Source: CBDCMJ01 sp965224325
GTDB taxonomy: Bacteria > Chloroflexota > Dehalococcoidia > Lucifugimonadales > UBA3495
DNA: 64,000 nt
Reading direction: 5' to 3'
NCBI GenBank assembly: GCA_965224325.1
Contig: CBDCYT010000017.1
Span: 1 to 64,000 of the forward strand
In this document: piece by piece, positions 18,349 through 27,120 of the stretch
How the letters are laid out: the number at the start of each line of letters is the position of its first letter
Position numbering within the stretch: position 1 is the first letter of the stretch
Translations under genes and position numbers: made by a program
Notes under the pieces: model-generated
Databases searched by the model: none
What the model was told of the DNA's origin: nothing
What the model saw: only the letters and a program-made list of their open reading frames with translations

Positions 18349-19080
18349 ATGGCCTACCGAAAATGCAGCGCCTGCGATCTTCGGCACCCGCCGGGGCAGC
18401 ACGTGGCCAGGTTGGCGGACCGGCCCAGTCCCACGCAGGGGCAACCGCCGCCCCCGGACACGAGGACTCCCGGCGGTGGTGCGCCGAAGCCGGGTCCGGC
18501 GGGAACGGCGGGGACCGACACGACTGCTGCCCGGCCTGGCAGTGGACCGGCGGGGCCGGGCCGGGACAGCAGCCCCGGTTTGTTGGGCCCAGGCGGGCCG
18601 CCGGGTGACGCTCTCGGCCTCTTTGGGGGCGGCGGCGGTGATCCCGAACCTTACGGACCCGCGTTTTCGGGGTGGGGGGCTTGGTATGGGTACGGCGGTG
18701 ACGACTACGCGGACACCTTCGGCGGCATAGCCAGCGGCTCGGGCCAGCACTACGGTCCCGGGGCGAGTTCCTACCTAAACGGCGCCCCGGAGGACCCACG
18801 GGCCGTCGACCGGGAGCTGGGCCGGCGCCGCCTCAGCTACCAGGAATGGCTGGAGTTGGGCCACGTGTCCATCAACGGCCGGCGGGTAGAAATCCGGGAC
18901 CTGCCGGGCCGGGTTTCTCACGGAGGGGGCCGCAGCCCGGCGCAGGTGGAAGCGGACACCGAGCGCGCCCGCGGGCGGATCGCCGAGCATCTGAACGCCG
19001 GCGCGGACCTAGGCGGCGTCAAGGCCGTGGCCCCCGGTGATCGAGCCCAAGCCGCCCCTAACCTGGGAGAGGTTGGGTGA
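18349..19080 (+). CDS. Hypothetical Pro/Gly-rich protein
   Basis: ATG 18349 follows ctggagtacatc. The 243-residue protein opens with MAYRKCSACDLRHPPGQH, a possible zinc knuckle, then about 100 residues of Pro/Gly-rich low complexity. The folded-looking part is at the C-terminus (LSYQEWLELGHVSINGRRVE and GGGRSPAQVEADTERARGRI). The phrase GGGRSPAQV recurs as GGRSPAQV in the next gene, which suggests that the two share a short motif or an ancestry. No function can be assigned. Confidence 0.5.
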   Translation: MAYRKCSACDLRHPPGQHVARLADRPSPTQGQPPPPDTRTPGGGAPKPGPAGTAGTDTTAARPGSGPAGPGRDSSPGLLGPGGPPGDALGLFGGGGGDPEPYGPAFSGWGAWYGYGGDDYADTFGGIASGSGQHYGPGASSYLNGAPEDPRAVDRELGRRRLSYQEWLELGHVSINGRRVEIRDLPGRVSHGGGRSPAQVEADTERARGRIAEHLNAGADLGGVKAVAPGDRAQAAPNLGEVG

Positions 19081-19459
19081 CACCTTCATCCTGGACGGCG
19101 CGAAGGTCGAGACTGAGGGATTTTTCCGGCTGAATGCCGACTTCCACGGCGGACGGTCCCCGGCCCAAGTCCGGCAGCGGAAACGGCTTTCGGACGGCCT
19201 GCCCATCCGGGAAATGCAGGAGTATTACGACCAGGGCCGGATCGTGCTGCTGGACGCCGAAAGGAACCCGGAGGAAAAGTCCGGCCATGTGTATTACCCG
19301 CTCCCCAGCGGCGATTCAATCGTCCGCTCCCGGTGGTCGGCCTGGTCCAGCCTGAGGCCCACTCCAGGGACACCCACAGTCCCGGCGGGAAATTCCGGAC
19401 CGGCGAGCAGCACACGCGGGGCGCTATCGCAGCGGCGCGGCTGCGGGTGGAGGCGGTGA
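19037..19459 (+). CDS. Hypothetical protein overlapping the previous gene
   Basis: This 140-residue frame begins at GTG 19037 and overlaps the upstream gene by 44 bases. The N-terminal half (PPLTWERLGDTFILDGAKVE through QRKRLSDGLPIREMQEYYDQ) is well-balanced sequence and carries the FHGGRSPAQV motif shared with its neighbour. The C-terminal half is low complexity and may be out of frame. I do not recognise the family. Start and end are both uncertain. Confidence 0.4.
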   Translation: MIEPKPPLTWERLGDTFILDGAKVETEGFFRLNADFHGGRSPAQVRQRKRLSDGLPIREMQEYYDQGRIVLLDAERNPEEKSGHVYYPLPSGDSIVRSRWSAWSSLRPTPGTPTVPAGNSGPASSTRGALSQRRGCGWRR

Positions 19460-19498
19460 CGGGCCCGGGAGGAGCTGCGACGGCCGGGGGCGCGGGAG

Positions 19499-20710
19499 GT
19501 GGGGTCAAGGGCAGCCGCGAGGCGGGGGTCCAACGCCGTGGAAGCGCAGCGCCGGGCCCGCCGGTCGGCCAGGCTCGAAGCGGCAGGCACGAACGGCGGT
19601 AACGGCGCCTTCAACCTGGCGCCGGTGACGGGGAGCGGCGGGGTTGACGCTGTCCTAACCACCCCTGCCAGGAATGGCCTGCGGCTGCCAAGTGGCCCGC
19701 TGACAGCAGGCGACGGACGCTCCGAGTTCGCGCAGCGCCGGCGAACGGAATCCGGCCAACCCCGCGAGAGGCTATTCGCCAACCGCCAGCGCCTTCAAGG
19801 AACGCCGGACCAGCAGGCGGCCCAAGGCAAGGCCGCTGAAGCCAATACACCGGCGGACCGGGCAACCGCCGCAAAAGTGGTCCTTGGATTCGGATCTCTC
19901 CCCATCGACTCCCTACCCGACGATATCCCCGCCAGCGGCGAGGAAGCACCGGCCCTCCGACCCGGGCAGCGGCCCCAGCCGGAACCTGCAACGCCAGCGG
20001 CGGCGCCCATGGACGAGGAGCCGCCCCCGCCGGTAAGAGTGAGGGACCCTGAACCGCAGCCACAGCCGCCGAAGCACGGACCGGCCCCGCCGAAGGAAGA
20101 GGAGCGCCTACGCCGTCTCGAGCTGCCAGGGGGCCACGATACCGAACCGCCCGCGTCCAACACCGGAGGTGAATTCCCGGCTGAAGTCTCCCATCCGGTG
20201 ACGGCCAGGGTGACGACCGATTCAGACACCGGGGAGTATACGGCCCACCTGCTGGACATCTTGGAACCTGAGACGTGCGACCACCAAAGCCGTCCCGCCT
20301 CTGAGAAGCATATCCGGGGCCGGAGCTTGGACGTCGTGGTTGACGACCAGGGGCAGCCCCCGCACCAAGCGATTGAATCCCGTGGCCATCATTTGGAGAG
20401 TAATACCGGTGATGCGCAACGGGCCTGGGCCGTCAAACCGGCGGCGGTCCTGGCGGACCGGTCCGGCCGGTACACTCCCGAAGAAAAGCGCTTGGCCGCT
20501 CAGGTCGTGGGTGCTGCCGGGGGCCGGAAGTCCGGCGCGGCCCGCCGCGCCAGCGCCGGGATGCCCAAGAAACCCAAGCCGGTCGCTCCCGAGCTGTCGG
20601 GACAGGGCAGGCGGCGGCGCGACAAGACGCAGGGGTTCCCTGCGCCCCGGCTGCCAGGTCAGCGCCGGGTGAGGAACCCAATCCAGAAACCGCGCCGGCG
20701 CCGGAATTGA
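19499..20710 (+). CDS. Hypothetical low-complexity protein
   Basis: An open frame of up to 403 codons is rich in Pro, Arg, Ala and Glu, with a Pro-rich centre (about residues 155-205) and a basic C-terminus ending in an Arg run. Segments such as YTAHLLDILEPETCDHQSRP and RYTPEEKRLAAQVVGAAGGR look like real protein, but the start (GTG 19499) is arbitrary and has no ribosome-binding site. In DNA this GC-rich, long open frames arise easily, so it may be only partly coding. Confidence 0.35.
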   Translation: MGSRAAARRGSNAVEAQRRARRSARLEAAGTNGGNGAFNLAPVTGSGGVDAVLTTPARNGLRLPSGPLTAGDGRSEFAQRRRTESGQPRERLFANRQRLQGTPDQQAAQGKAAEANTPADRATAAKVVLGFGSLPIDSLPDDIPASGEEAPALRPGQRPQPEPATPAAAPMDEEPPPPVRVRDPEPQPQPPKHGPAPPKEEERLRRLELPGGHDTEPPASNTGGEFPAEVSHPVTARVTTDSDTGEYTAHLLDILEPETCDHQSRPASEKHIRGRSLDVVVDDQGQPPHQAIESRGHHLESNTGDAQRAWAVKPAAVLADRSGRYTPEEKRLAAQVVGAAGGRKSGAARRASAGMPKKPKPVAPELSGQGRRRRDKTQGFPAPRLPGQRRVRNPIQKPRRRRN

Positions 20711-21124
20711 GCGGTAGCCCGTAAAGGGGCAACGGCAGGCCAGGGGTAAAGATAGCTGCCGCATTTGGGGCCAGGGGCGACCTGTGGAGGACACCTGCCT
20801 ACAATAGGGGCTCCAAATCTAATCTGAGAAACGTGAGACCGATGTTTTCGACACTGGCGGGTCTGACTTCACGGTGGGCAGCAGGGGCGCGGGGAGAACG
20901 GTCAGAATCGCTGGCAGGAGCGCCGGGGCTCTCCCTTAACTGGGCCTCGATTCTGTCTCAATAACCGGGTCCACTTCAGTTGCTCCTGGCGTCACCAGGG
21001 CAGTGGTGGGGATCAACCGGCAGGCAAGGACATGCGCTGCTACCGGCTCAACTGCCCTTGTTGCAATCCGCCAGCTTAGTCTATTATGCCTTGAGCCCAG
21101 ATTAACCGGAGGTCTCAAGCAGAC
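20711..21124. other. Gap; no gene seen
   Basis: Roughly 400 bases with stops in all frames and no RNA-like structure that I recognise. It ends with ggaggtctcaagcagac, the ribosome-binding site of the gene at 21125. Confidence 0.5.
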
Positions 21125-21433
21125 GTGGCAACACTCGAGGTCGTTTCCCTTCAGGATGCGCAGTTTGAGCTGTCCCTAACCGGAAAGCGCGGCGTGGTAA
21201 TGCGACAATACATGGACTACATCGGACGACTCGAAACCGGCCAAGCCGGGAAACTCACCCCGGAGGCAGGTGAAACTACGGCTGCAATTCGCCGCCGCCT
21301 CGGTGCGGCCGCTAAGGTGCTTGGCAAAAACCTCGTCGTGAACACCCAAGGGAACGTAGTCTTTTTCTGGGAAGAGAGCAACGCCTCCGCTCCGCGCAGG
21401 CGAGGTAGGGCCAGGAAGATCTACGCCGCGTGA
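21125..21433 (+). CDS. Small hypothetical protein
   Basis: A 102-residue protein with a GTG start at 21125 after ggaggt (spacing 11). It is well balanced in composition: VVSLQDAQFELSLTGKRGVV, a helix AAIRRRLGAAAKVLGKNLVV, a strand GNVVFFWEES, and a basic tail with RRRGRARK that could bind nucleic acid. I have no firm family name. Composition and ribosome-binding site both argue for a real gene. Confidence 0.65.
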   Translation: MATLEVVSLQDAQFELSLTGKRGVVMRQYMDYIGRLETGQAGKLTPEAGETTAAIRRRLGAAAKVLGKNLVVNTQGNVVFFWEESNASAPRRRGRARKIYAA

Positions 21434-21841
21434 GGCCGGGCCGGCGTCCATAACGGTGATGACTCCCTCTAGTCCGCATCTGGTCCGGTCCCCAATCTCG
21501 CACCTTGCTACAGACCGCCTCCGGATCGCCAGACCGGGCAGGCGCCTAAACCATGAGGGCCATGGTGGACTCTGGCAGCCCTTGGCTGACGCAACGTCAC
21601 CAGGACACCAAACCAGGCGGCAAGCGCACGCGTCCCGCCTCTCACGAGACGGTGGGCGACGGCGGTTAAACGACCGTTGACGAAGGGGGCGAACACCGCG
21701 CTGACCGTAGGGGATACTAGAGAAACTGCCATTTGCCGGGCCAAAACTAGGATAATATTCGGCGCCTGGGGGGCACCGGTCGGGCTGCGACACCGATGCA
21801 ACCACCAATGAGGGGAGCGCGCGCTCCAAGGAGGGGTTACG
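21434..21841. other. Gap; no gene seen
   Basis: About 400 bases without a credible reading frame. It contains the ribosome-binding site aaggaggggttacg of the next gene at its end. Confidence 0.5.
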
Positions 21842-22165
21842 ATGGAGTTGGTGTGGGAACCCTTGAAACTCGGCCGACAGGGCGGGCCGGCCCAGGGCTT
21901 GGCGGCCGGCCCATTCCAGATCGTCCCGGAAGACCCACCGCTGGCTTACTTCACTTGCATCCTGAAGGGCCCCGGTGACCTGGTTCTCCAGTGCGGCAGC
22001 ATCCGGGACGCCTTGGAGGCTGCCGAAGCGTTGGCGGGGGAAGTGGACGATGACGATGATGATGACGACGAAGAGGAGGAGGAGGATGATGACGACTCCC
22101 TATCCTTTCTGCCGCCCCGCCTCGCGGCGCAAGAACGGGCGCTCCGGGAGAGAAGCTTAAAGTAG
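21842..22165 (+). CDS. Small acidic-tract hypothetical protein
   Basis: ATG 21842 has an excellent aaggagggg upstream. The 107 residues comprise an N-terminal half with plausible beta structure (FQIVPEDPPLAYFTCILKGP), a helix (SIRDALEAAEALAGEV), and then an uninterrupted run of about 17 Asp/Glu before a short basic end. Long acidic tracts occur in DNA mimics and chaperone-like proteins. The function is unknown. It precedes a small membrane-protein gene by 57 bases. Confidence 0.65.
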   Translation: MELVWEPLKLGRQGGPAQGLAAGPFQIVPEDPPLAYFTCILKGPGDLVLQCGSIRDALEAAEALAGEVDDDDDDDDEEEEEDDDDSLSFLPPRLAAQERALRERSLK

Positions 22166-22222
22166 TATCACGACCTCAGGACCCCTGCTGCGGACCGTGC
22201 AGTTGATAAGGGAGGTGTTCTT

Positions 22223-22378
22223 TTGGGCAATATACTTCCTGTATGGCTGGTCCCGGTTGCTTTTGTCTTCTCCACTCTGACCTACGTGATTTTTGCCAAG
22301 TACCGCCCGGATGTGCCGCTCTGGCAGTTCGGTATCTTGATGGCGGCCGCGGGGCTGCTGTTGCGCCTTAGTGTCTAA
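22223..22378 (+). CDS. 51-residue two-helix membrane protein
   Basis: TTG 22223 lies six bases after a perfect ggaggt. The product has two hydrophobic helices (WLVPVAFVFSTLTYVIF and FGILMAAAGLLLRLSV) joined by AKYRPDVPLWQ, so it is a hairpin inner-membrane protein. Size and topology would suit a holin-like or small regulatory membrane protein, but no family is recognised. It is the last gene of the GC-rich block, before the 70-bp MITE. Confidence 0.6.
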   Translation: MGNILPVWLVPVAFVFSTLTYVIFAKYRPDVPLWQFGILMAAAGLLLRLSV

Positions 22379-22420
22379 CTTCGCCGTCGCCATGGTGGAC
22401 GCGGTAGCAGCCGTGATAGC

Positions 22421-22490
22421 GGTTGCGTTCGCCTTTAGAGTATGACCTATGGCGCCACAGGAGCGCCGTCCTCTAAATGCAAACGGAACC
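22421..22490. mobile_element. 70-bp MITE, copy 1
   Basis: Exactly 70 bp, bounded by GGTTGCGTTCGCCTTTAGAG and the inverted CTCTAAATGCAAACGGAACC. A second element of the same length and ends lies at 46481-46550. No coding capacity. Confidence 0.75.
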
Positions 22491-22555
22491 TGGGGGCCTA
22501 CTGGTGTAGACTAAACCGGAAGCGAAATCCAAAACAATCGTGGGTACAATAGCCT

Positions 22556-23603
22556 GTGGAAATAATAGAAGACTCCGTCACCTACTCGGCGACCGACCTC
22601 GTCGGATTCCTCGAATGCGAACACCTGACGAGCCTCGAAAGGGGTGCGCTTTCTGGCCACCTGGAAAGGCCAGAGCGCATCGACCCGGTGCTGGAGCGCA
22701 TTGCCCAGCGCGGCCGACTTCATGAGGAACGGTTTCTGGAATCCCTGCTCACCGACGGGTTACGCGCAGTGAAGTTGGAACTCGACCCTAACCTTCCCCG
22801 AGGCGAACGCCTCGCCAAGGGAGGGGATGAAACACTGAATGCGATGCGAACCGGTGTGGATATCATCTACCAAGCCGTGCTGTTCGACGGACGTCGACTA
22901 GGCTTCGCCGACTTCCTGCGACGCGTCGAACAACCCAGCGATCTCGGTACCTGGAGCTACGAAGTCTGGGACACCAAGCTGGCCCGCCACGCCAAGGCCT
23001 CCGCCGTCCTGCAGCTCTGCATGTACTCCGACCTGCTCCGCGAATACCAGGGACAGGCGCCCTCCGAAATGCACCTCGCCCTTGGCGGCGTGAAGGGCGA
23101 GACGGTCTCATTCCGCGTCGCCGATTACGCCGCGTACTACCGTATGGTGGCACGCGAATTCGAAGCCGTCCTTGAGGCAACACCCGCCTATCCACCGGTT
23201 ACGGCTCCCGAGCCTGTTGAACACTGCGGTGTCTGCCGATGGAGCGAAAAATGCCGTGCCCAGTGGCGGGCCGAGGACGACTTATCCCTGGTCGCGGGTC
23301 TGACCTCCCGACAACGGAACGCCCTACGGGAAATCGACGTGAGCACGCGTGCAGCGCTTGCAGAGCCAATCCAGCCTTTGCCCGAACGTTTGGACCGCAT
23401 AGGACGGGAAGCGCTACAGAGAATCCATGCCCAAGCCAGCATCCAGGTCAAAGGGGAGCAAACCGGAGCCATCCTCTCCGAACTCATACCACCCCCTCGC
23501 GACCGCGAGGGCGATCTGATCCCCAACCAAGGGCTGCTGATGCTTCCGCAACCCTCCCCCGGCGACCTCTTCTTCGACATGGAAGGGGAGCCAACACGGT
23601 TGG
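22556..23603 (+). pseudogene. TM0106-type RecB-like nuclease, 3' truncated
   Basis: GTG 22556 starts a protein with the DLVGFLECEHLTSLERGA opening of the TM0106 family, a PD-(D/E)XK-like core (FADFLRR, YEVWDTKLARHAKAS, LQLCMYSDLL) and a Cys cluster (HCGVCRWSEKC) that may bind an iron-sulfur centre. It continues into the RNase H-like domain (GDLFFDMEGEP), then stops matching at about 23603, where antisense sequence from a serine recombinase begins. The frame stays open to 23818 only by chance. The C-terminal exonuclease part is lost. TM0106 proteins are often found with helicases and in defence regions. Confidence 0.8.
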
Positions 23604-23604
23604 T

Positions 23605-23990
23605 ATTAAGTACCTCCCTGTCACCATTCAACCCCCCGCCAGTTACTACAGGCGTCGTGTACTCAATAGCCACCTCTTTTCTCGTATACTCCACCTTCCT
23701 CACGAACGATCCGAGGAATGTCTTGCTTTTGAGGAACGGGCTGCTCTCCAAGAGGGATCTCACCTCACCGGCGTATTCCCGGACCTTCGCCAGGTCCAAT
23801 TCCGGGCAGGCCGGTTGATTCGTTTCAGCCAGCGCCTGGTCCCGCCTCTCTCCCAGTGTCCGCTGCTCAGCCCGGAGCTCCTTCAGACGCGGGGCCAGAT
23901 CGTCGATGTCGACCTTCCCGCTTTCCAAAGCGGCGTAGAGGCGAGTCAACTTGAACGTCGCCTTTCGTATCTGAACTAGCGTTGTTATGG
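23605..23990 (-). pseudogene. Serine recombinase, C-terminal fragment
   Basis: About 125 residues on the minus strand: a coiled-coil (KLTRLYAALESGKVDIDDLA, then ERRDQALAETN) followed by EVRSLLESSPFLKSKTFLGS and VRKVEYTRKEVAIEYTTP, the normal end of a large serine recombinase. The N-terminal catalytic and DNA-binding domains are missing. As with the intact recombinase at 13329, the frame reads through the junction into the interrupted gene. Nothing was recognised in the 24000-24188 stretch upstream. Confidence 0.75.
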
Positions 23991-24188
23991 TGGGAAAACC
24001 CGGTATTCTCCCACCTGGCAACGGGCCACTAATGAGAGAGCCACCGGGCGGCCAGGTGCGCCAGGTGGGCCACGCCTAGCGGAGTAGCAGGCCCGGCCCA
24101 GGTTGCAAGAATTGGGCCGATTTGATTGCACCGCTACCAGGCGTGTCAGGAATTGGGCCTGGAGGCGCCCCGGAACAAACAACCCGAA

Positions 24189-25785
24189 GAGCGTGTCCCA
24201 TAAACTCTCTTTCCGGGGGGTTGGTGAAGCAGTAAGCTGATAGAAACAACTGGCAGGTACGATACTATGGCTTATAACCTTCTGCGCTGTGAGCGAGACC
24301 AGAGCTACTTGATGCCGCCGTCCATGAGGGATTGGTTGAGGGAGGGTCACCTGGCCTGGTTCATTGTGGATGCAGTAGGCCAGATGGATCTGAGGGAGTT
24401 CCATGCAGCCTACCGAAGTGATGGCTGGGGTGCAGCGGCCTACGATCCGGAAATGATGGTGGCCATCCTGTTGTACGCCTACTGCCTGGGTCTACGCAGT
24501 TCCAGGCGCATAGCCCGTGCTCTCGAGGAAGATGTAGGTTTCCGGGTGGTGGCGGCGAACCGGCAGCCAGACTTCCGTACCATCTGTCGCTTTAGGGCGG
24601 AGCAGGAGGAGGCGCTCGGGGAGCTCTTTGTAGAGGTGCTGAGGTTATGCCATGAAGCGGGTCTGGTGGAGCTGGGGGTAGTGGCTCTTGATGGGACGAA
24701 GGTGGCAGCCAATGCGGCGCTGGCCACCAACCGGAGCCACCAGGCCATTGAGGAAGAAGTGCAGCGCATGTTGGCAGAGGCCAAGGCAGCGGATGCTGAA
24801 GAGGATGCCCATTACGGTCCCGGCCGGCGAGGGGATGAGCTACCGGAAGGGCTAGGGGGACGGAGGGAGCGGCTCAAGCGCCTGAAGGAAGCCAAGGAAC
24901 GTCTGCAGCGGGAGGCTGAAGCAGCAGCCAAGGCTGTCCAAGAGCAGGTGGAGCAACGGCGGGCAGAAGAAGAGGCCACAGGCAAAAAGGAGCGGGGGCG
25001 AAAGCCCAAGGTGGTAGAGCCACTTCCTACCGAAGAGGCGAAGGCTAATACCACCGGCCCGGACAGCCGCATCATGAAGACCAGGCAAGGGTACGTGCAG
25101 GGCTACAATGCCCAGGCGGTGGTGAGTGAGGAGCAGATCATAGTAGCCGTTGGAGTGACCCAAGAGGCCAACGATGTGCAGCAACTGGAGCCGATGCTCC
25201 AAACCATGGCGCATACTCTGGAGGCAGCCGGCATAGAGGACCGGCCCAAAGCGGGCCTCGCCGATGCCGGGTACTGGAGTGAGGCCAACATCAGGGCTTG
25301 CTCCTGGCCAGAGATGCCTGAGCTTCTTATTGCCACCACCAAGGATTGGAAACAGCGGAAGATGCTACGGGAGAAGGGGTGTCCCCGAGGGCGTATACCA
25401 AAAGGACTGAGCCCGAGGGACAGGATGGAGCGCAAGCTGCTGACAAAGCGAGGCCGAGCTCTGTACAAGAAGCGGGGTGCACTGGTGGAGCCGGTGTTCG
25501 GACAGGTCAAGGAAGGACAGGGGTTCCGGCGGTTTATGAGACGGGGGTTGGGCGTTGCACAGAGTGAGTGGTCGCTGGCAGGGATGACCCATAACTTGCT
25601 AAAGCTATGGCGCAGTGGCCAAGCCCCTTGGGGCTGGGGGTAGGCCCCATGGAACTAAGAGAGGCAGACGACCTTTCTGGGGCTCGACAAGCGGCCGGTG
25701 GAATTGGACGGGCCGACCTCTCTTGAGGCCCATCGCTCCCACACCTGCGTTAGTCAACTCGCCCACCGGTCTAGGAGACAAACTC
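24189..25785 (+). mobile_element. IS1182-family insertion sequence, intact copy
   Basis: The element is bounded by imperfect inverted ends: GAGCGTGTCCCATAAAC on the left and, read inward on the right, GAGTTTGTCTCCTAGACCGG. The length is about 1.6 kb with one intact transposase. A second, interrupted copy with nearly the same ends occupies 56185-60231. I see no clear target duplication. Confidence 0.85.
24267..25643 (+). CDS. IS1182-family transposase
   Basis: The complete 458-residue DDE transposase starts MAYNLLRCERDQSYLMPPSM, has the DUF772-type N-terminus, the first Asp in VVALDGTKVAANAALATNRS, a long Glu/Lys-rich coiled-coil insert, the central RIMKTRQGYVQGYNAQAVVS motif, LADAGYWSE, and the final catalytic region LVEPVFGQVKEGQGFRRFMR. 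The length is typical and there are no internal defects, so it may be active. ATG 24267 gives the standard N-terminus. Confidence 0.95.
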   Translation: MAYNLLRCERDQSYLMPPSMRDWLREGHLAWFIVDAVGQMDLREFHAAYRSDGWGAAAYDPEMMVAILLYAYCLGLRSSRRIARALEEDVGFRVVAANRQPDFRTICRFRAEQEEALGELFVEVLRLCHEAGLVELGVVALDGTKVAANAALATNRSHQAIEEEVQRMLAEAKAADAEEDAHYGPGRRGDELPEGLGGRRERLKRLKEAKERLQREAEAAAKAVQEQVEQRRAEEEATGKKERGRKPKVVEPLPTEEAKANTTGPDSRIMKTRQGYVQGYNAQAVVSEEQIIVAVGVTQEANDVQQLEPMLQTMAHTLEAAGIEDRPKAGLADAGYWSEANIRACSWPEMPELLIATTKDWKQRKMLREKGCPRGRIPKGLSPRDRMERKLLTKRGRALYKKRGALVEPVFGQVKEGQGFRRFMRRGLGVAQSEWSLAGMTHNLLKLWRSGQAPWGWG

Positions 25786-25957
25786 AGTAGCGCCAGCCCT
25801 TTCTCCCTGGAAGTTGCCTTCCACTCTGTTCACAGCTCGAGCGTCCGCGCTAGTCTCGAGGAATTAGCCACACTAGGGGCGAGCTCCGCTACGACGTTTA
25901 GACTGGCTATTCCGGACGGTAGGGCTGTACGTGAGGTGGGTAAGTTACGTTTTGACT

Positions 25958-26512
25958 ATGCGAACGTGGAAGAAAATTGCAATACCCGTTGTCGCTGGGT
26001 TGATCGTTGCTGGGATACTGAAGTTCGGTCTGCTTGGCAAGGTGGTGTTGTGGGTTTGGAGTGGCCTTTCCTGGATCTGGGAGCTGCTGTATTCCTCTCA
26101 TCCGGTGCCAGGTGGTGTGATCTTGGTGCTGAGTCTGCTTGCGCTGGTCGGCCTAGTTATTGTTGGTCTTATGCTCAAGGAGCTTTTACAAGGTGATAAG
26201 AAAGCTGCTGCGCCTAGTTCCCACAACTATACCGAAGACTTTTTTGATGGCGTGAGGTGGCGTTGGGGGTGGAGGGGCAATCGGGTCGACAATCTTTGGT
26301 GTTTCGGTCCAAGTTGTGATGCGCAGCTGGTATATCACGAAATATACGGAGCAACAGAATTTATATGTGAACGCTGTCCCTCGAACAGAACTGTGGACCC
26401 ATTTGAGTCTGGGGGCCGACTTGTCACGACATTAAGGGGCGGCGATAGGAATTATGTACTTGCTAGAGCCATAAGGGAGATTGATCGGAGAATTAGAGTT
26501 GGCCAGCGGTGA
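25958..26512 (+). CDS. Two-helix membrane protein with cytoplasmic zinc-ribbon-like domain
   Basis: Two transmembrane segments (IAIPVVAGLIVAGILKFGLL and GGVILVLSLLALVGLVIVGL) are followed by a soluble C-terminal domain with paired cysteines (WCFGPSCDAQLVY and FICERC), likely a zinc-binding module. ATG 25958 gives a Lys before the first helix; GTG 25931 would add nine residues. The protein is 184 or 193 residues long. I do not recognise a named family. It is less GC-rich than the block upstream and converges on the broken operon at 26558. The 25786-25930 gap contains no gene. Confidence 0.65.
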   Translation: MRTWKKIAIPVVAGLIVAGILKFGLLGKVVLWVWSGLSWIWELLYSSHPVPGGVILVLSLLALVGLVIVGLMLKELLQGDKKAAAPSSHNYTEDFFDGVRWRWGWRGNRVDNLWCFGPSCDAQLVYHEIYGATEFICERCPSNRTVDPFESGGRLVTTLRGGDRNYVLARAIREIDRRIRVGQR

Positions 26513-26557
26513 TGCTGCTGCCAGAGTGACAGGTCAACGGGCTGCGGCATGGGAAAG

Positions 26558-27067
26558 TTAGGCGAACAGGGTCTTTTTGATCTGAGCCACGATTCGTGCG
26601 TCCCACAAGTCAGTAATTTCTTTAAATGTTCCTGGCTGAGAGTAATTGAACCTTTCAAGCTCCTGCTGGGTGAACGCAGTCTGTAGGTGGTGTCTGACCA
26701 GCTCATCCTCAGGCCAGTTCGTCAGTTCTACGGGATTGGGAGTATCGGTAGAGAACAGGAGCAGTAGCCTGAGGGTAAATGTAATCCTAGAGGCAGCCAT
26801 TTCCCATAGGGTGTCATCAACGTACGGTCATGCAAGGAGGTCTAGTTGACTCCGGTCAACTAATTCTCTGAAGTCTTCATCGGCCGCTGAGAACTGGCGC
26901 TCTGGATTCCTCTTCTCCACTTCTAACTCTACGGGAGAAAGAAGGGGAAATAATCCCAATACGCCGTTGTAAGGGTGTGGAACATTGTGCCCGATTCTGA
27001 CGACTCTCTCCCACAACATCGCGTGAGCGTCGATGACCTTCGACTGAAGCAATTCTGATTGGTTCAT
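26558..27067 (-). pseudogene. Hypothetical protein with in-frame UGA
   Basis: ATG 27067 follows cggaggcataagcaa. The frame encodes MNQSELLQSKVIDAHAMLWE through VDRSQLDLLA, meets TGA at 26828-26830, and continues in the same frame as PYVDDTLWEMAASRITFTLR to a TAA at 26558. Together the two parts make a coherent 169-residue protein. Restoring CGA (Arg) at the stop would repair it. No family was recognised. It is the last gene of a four-gene minus-strand operon that starts at 28911. Confidence 0.6.
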
Positions 27068-27120
27068 TTGCTTATGCCTCCGTAGTCCCACTTGGCGGTC
27101 TCCGAGTTCCTTTGGCGTGT

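Noticed and set aside
22371..22445. A 24-codon hydrophobic frame after the 51-residue membrane protein
   Set aside because: It has no ribosome-binding site and its end lies inside the 70-bp MITE.
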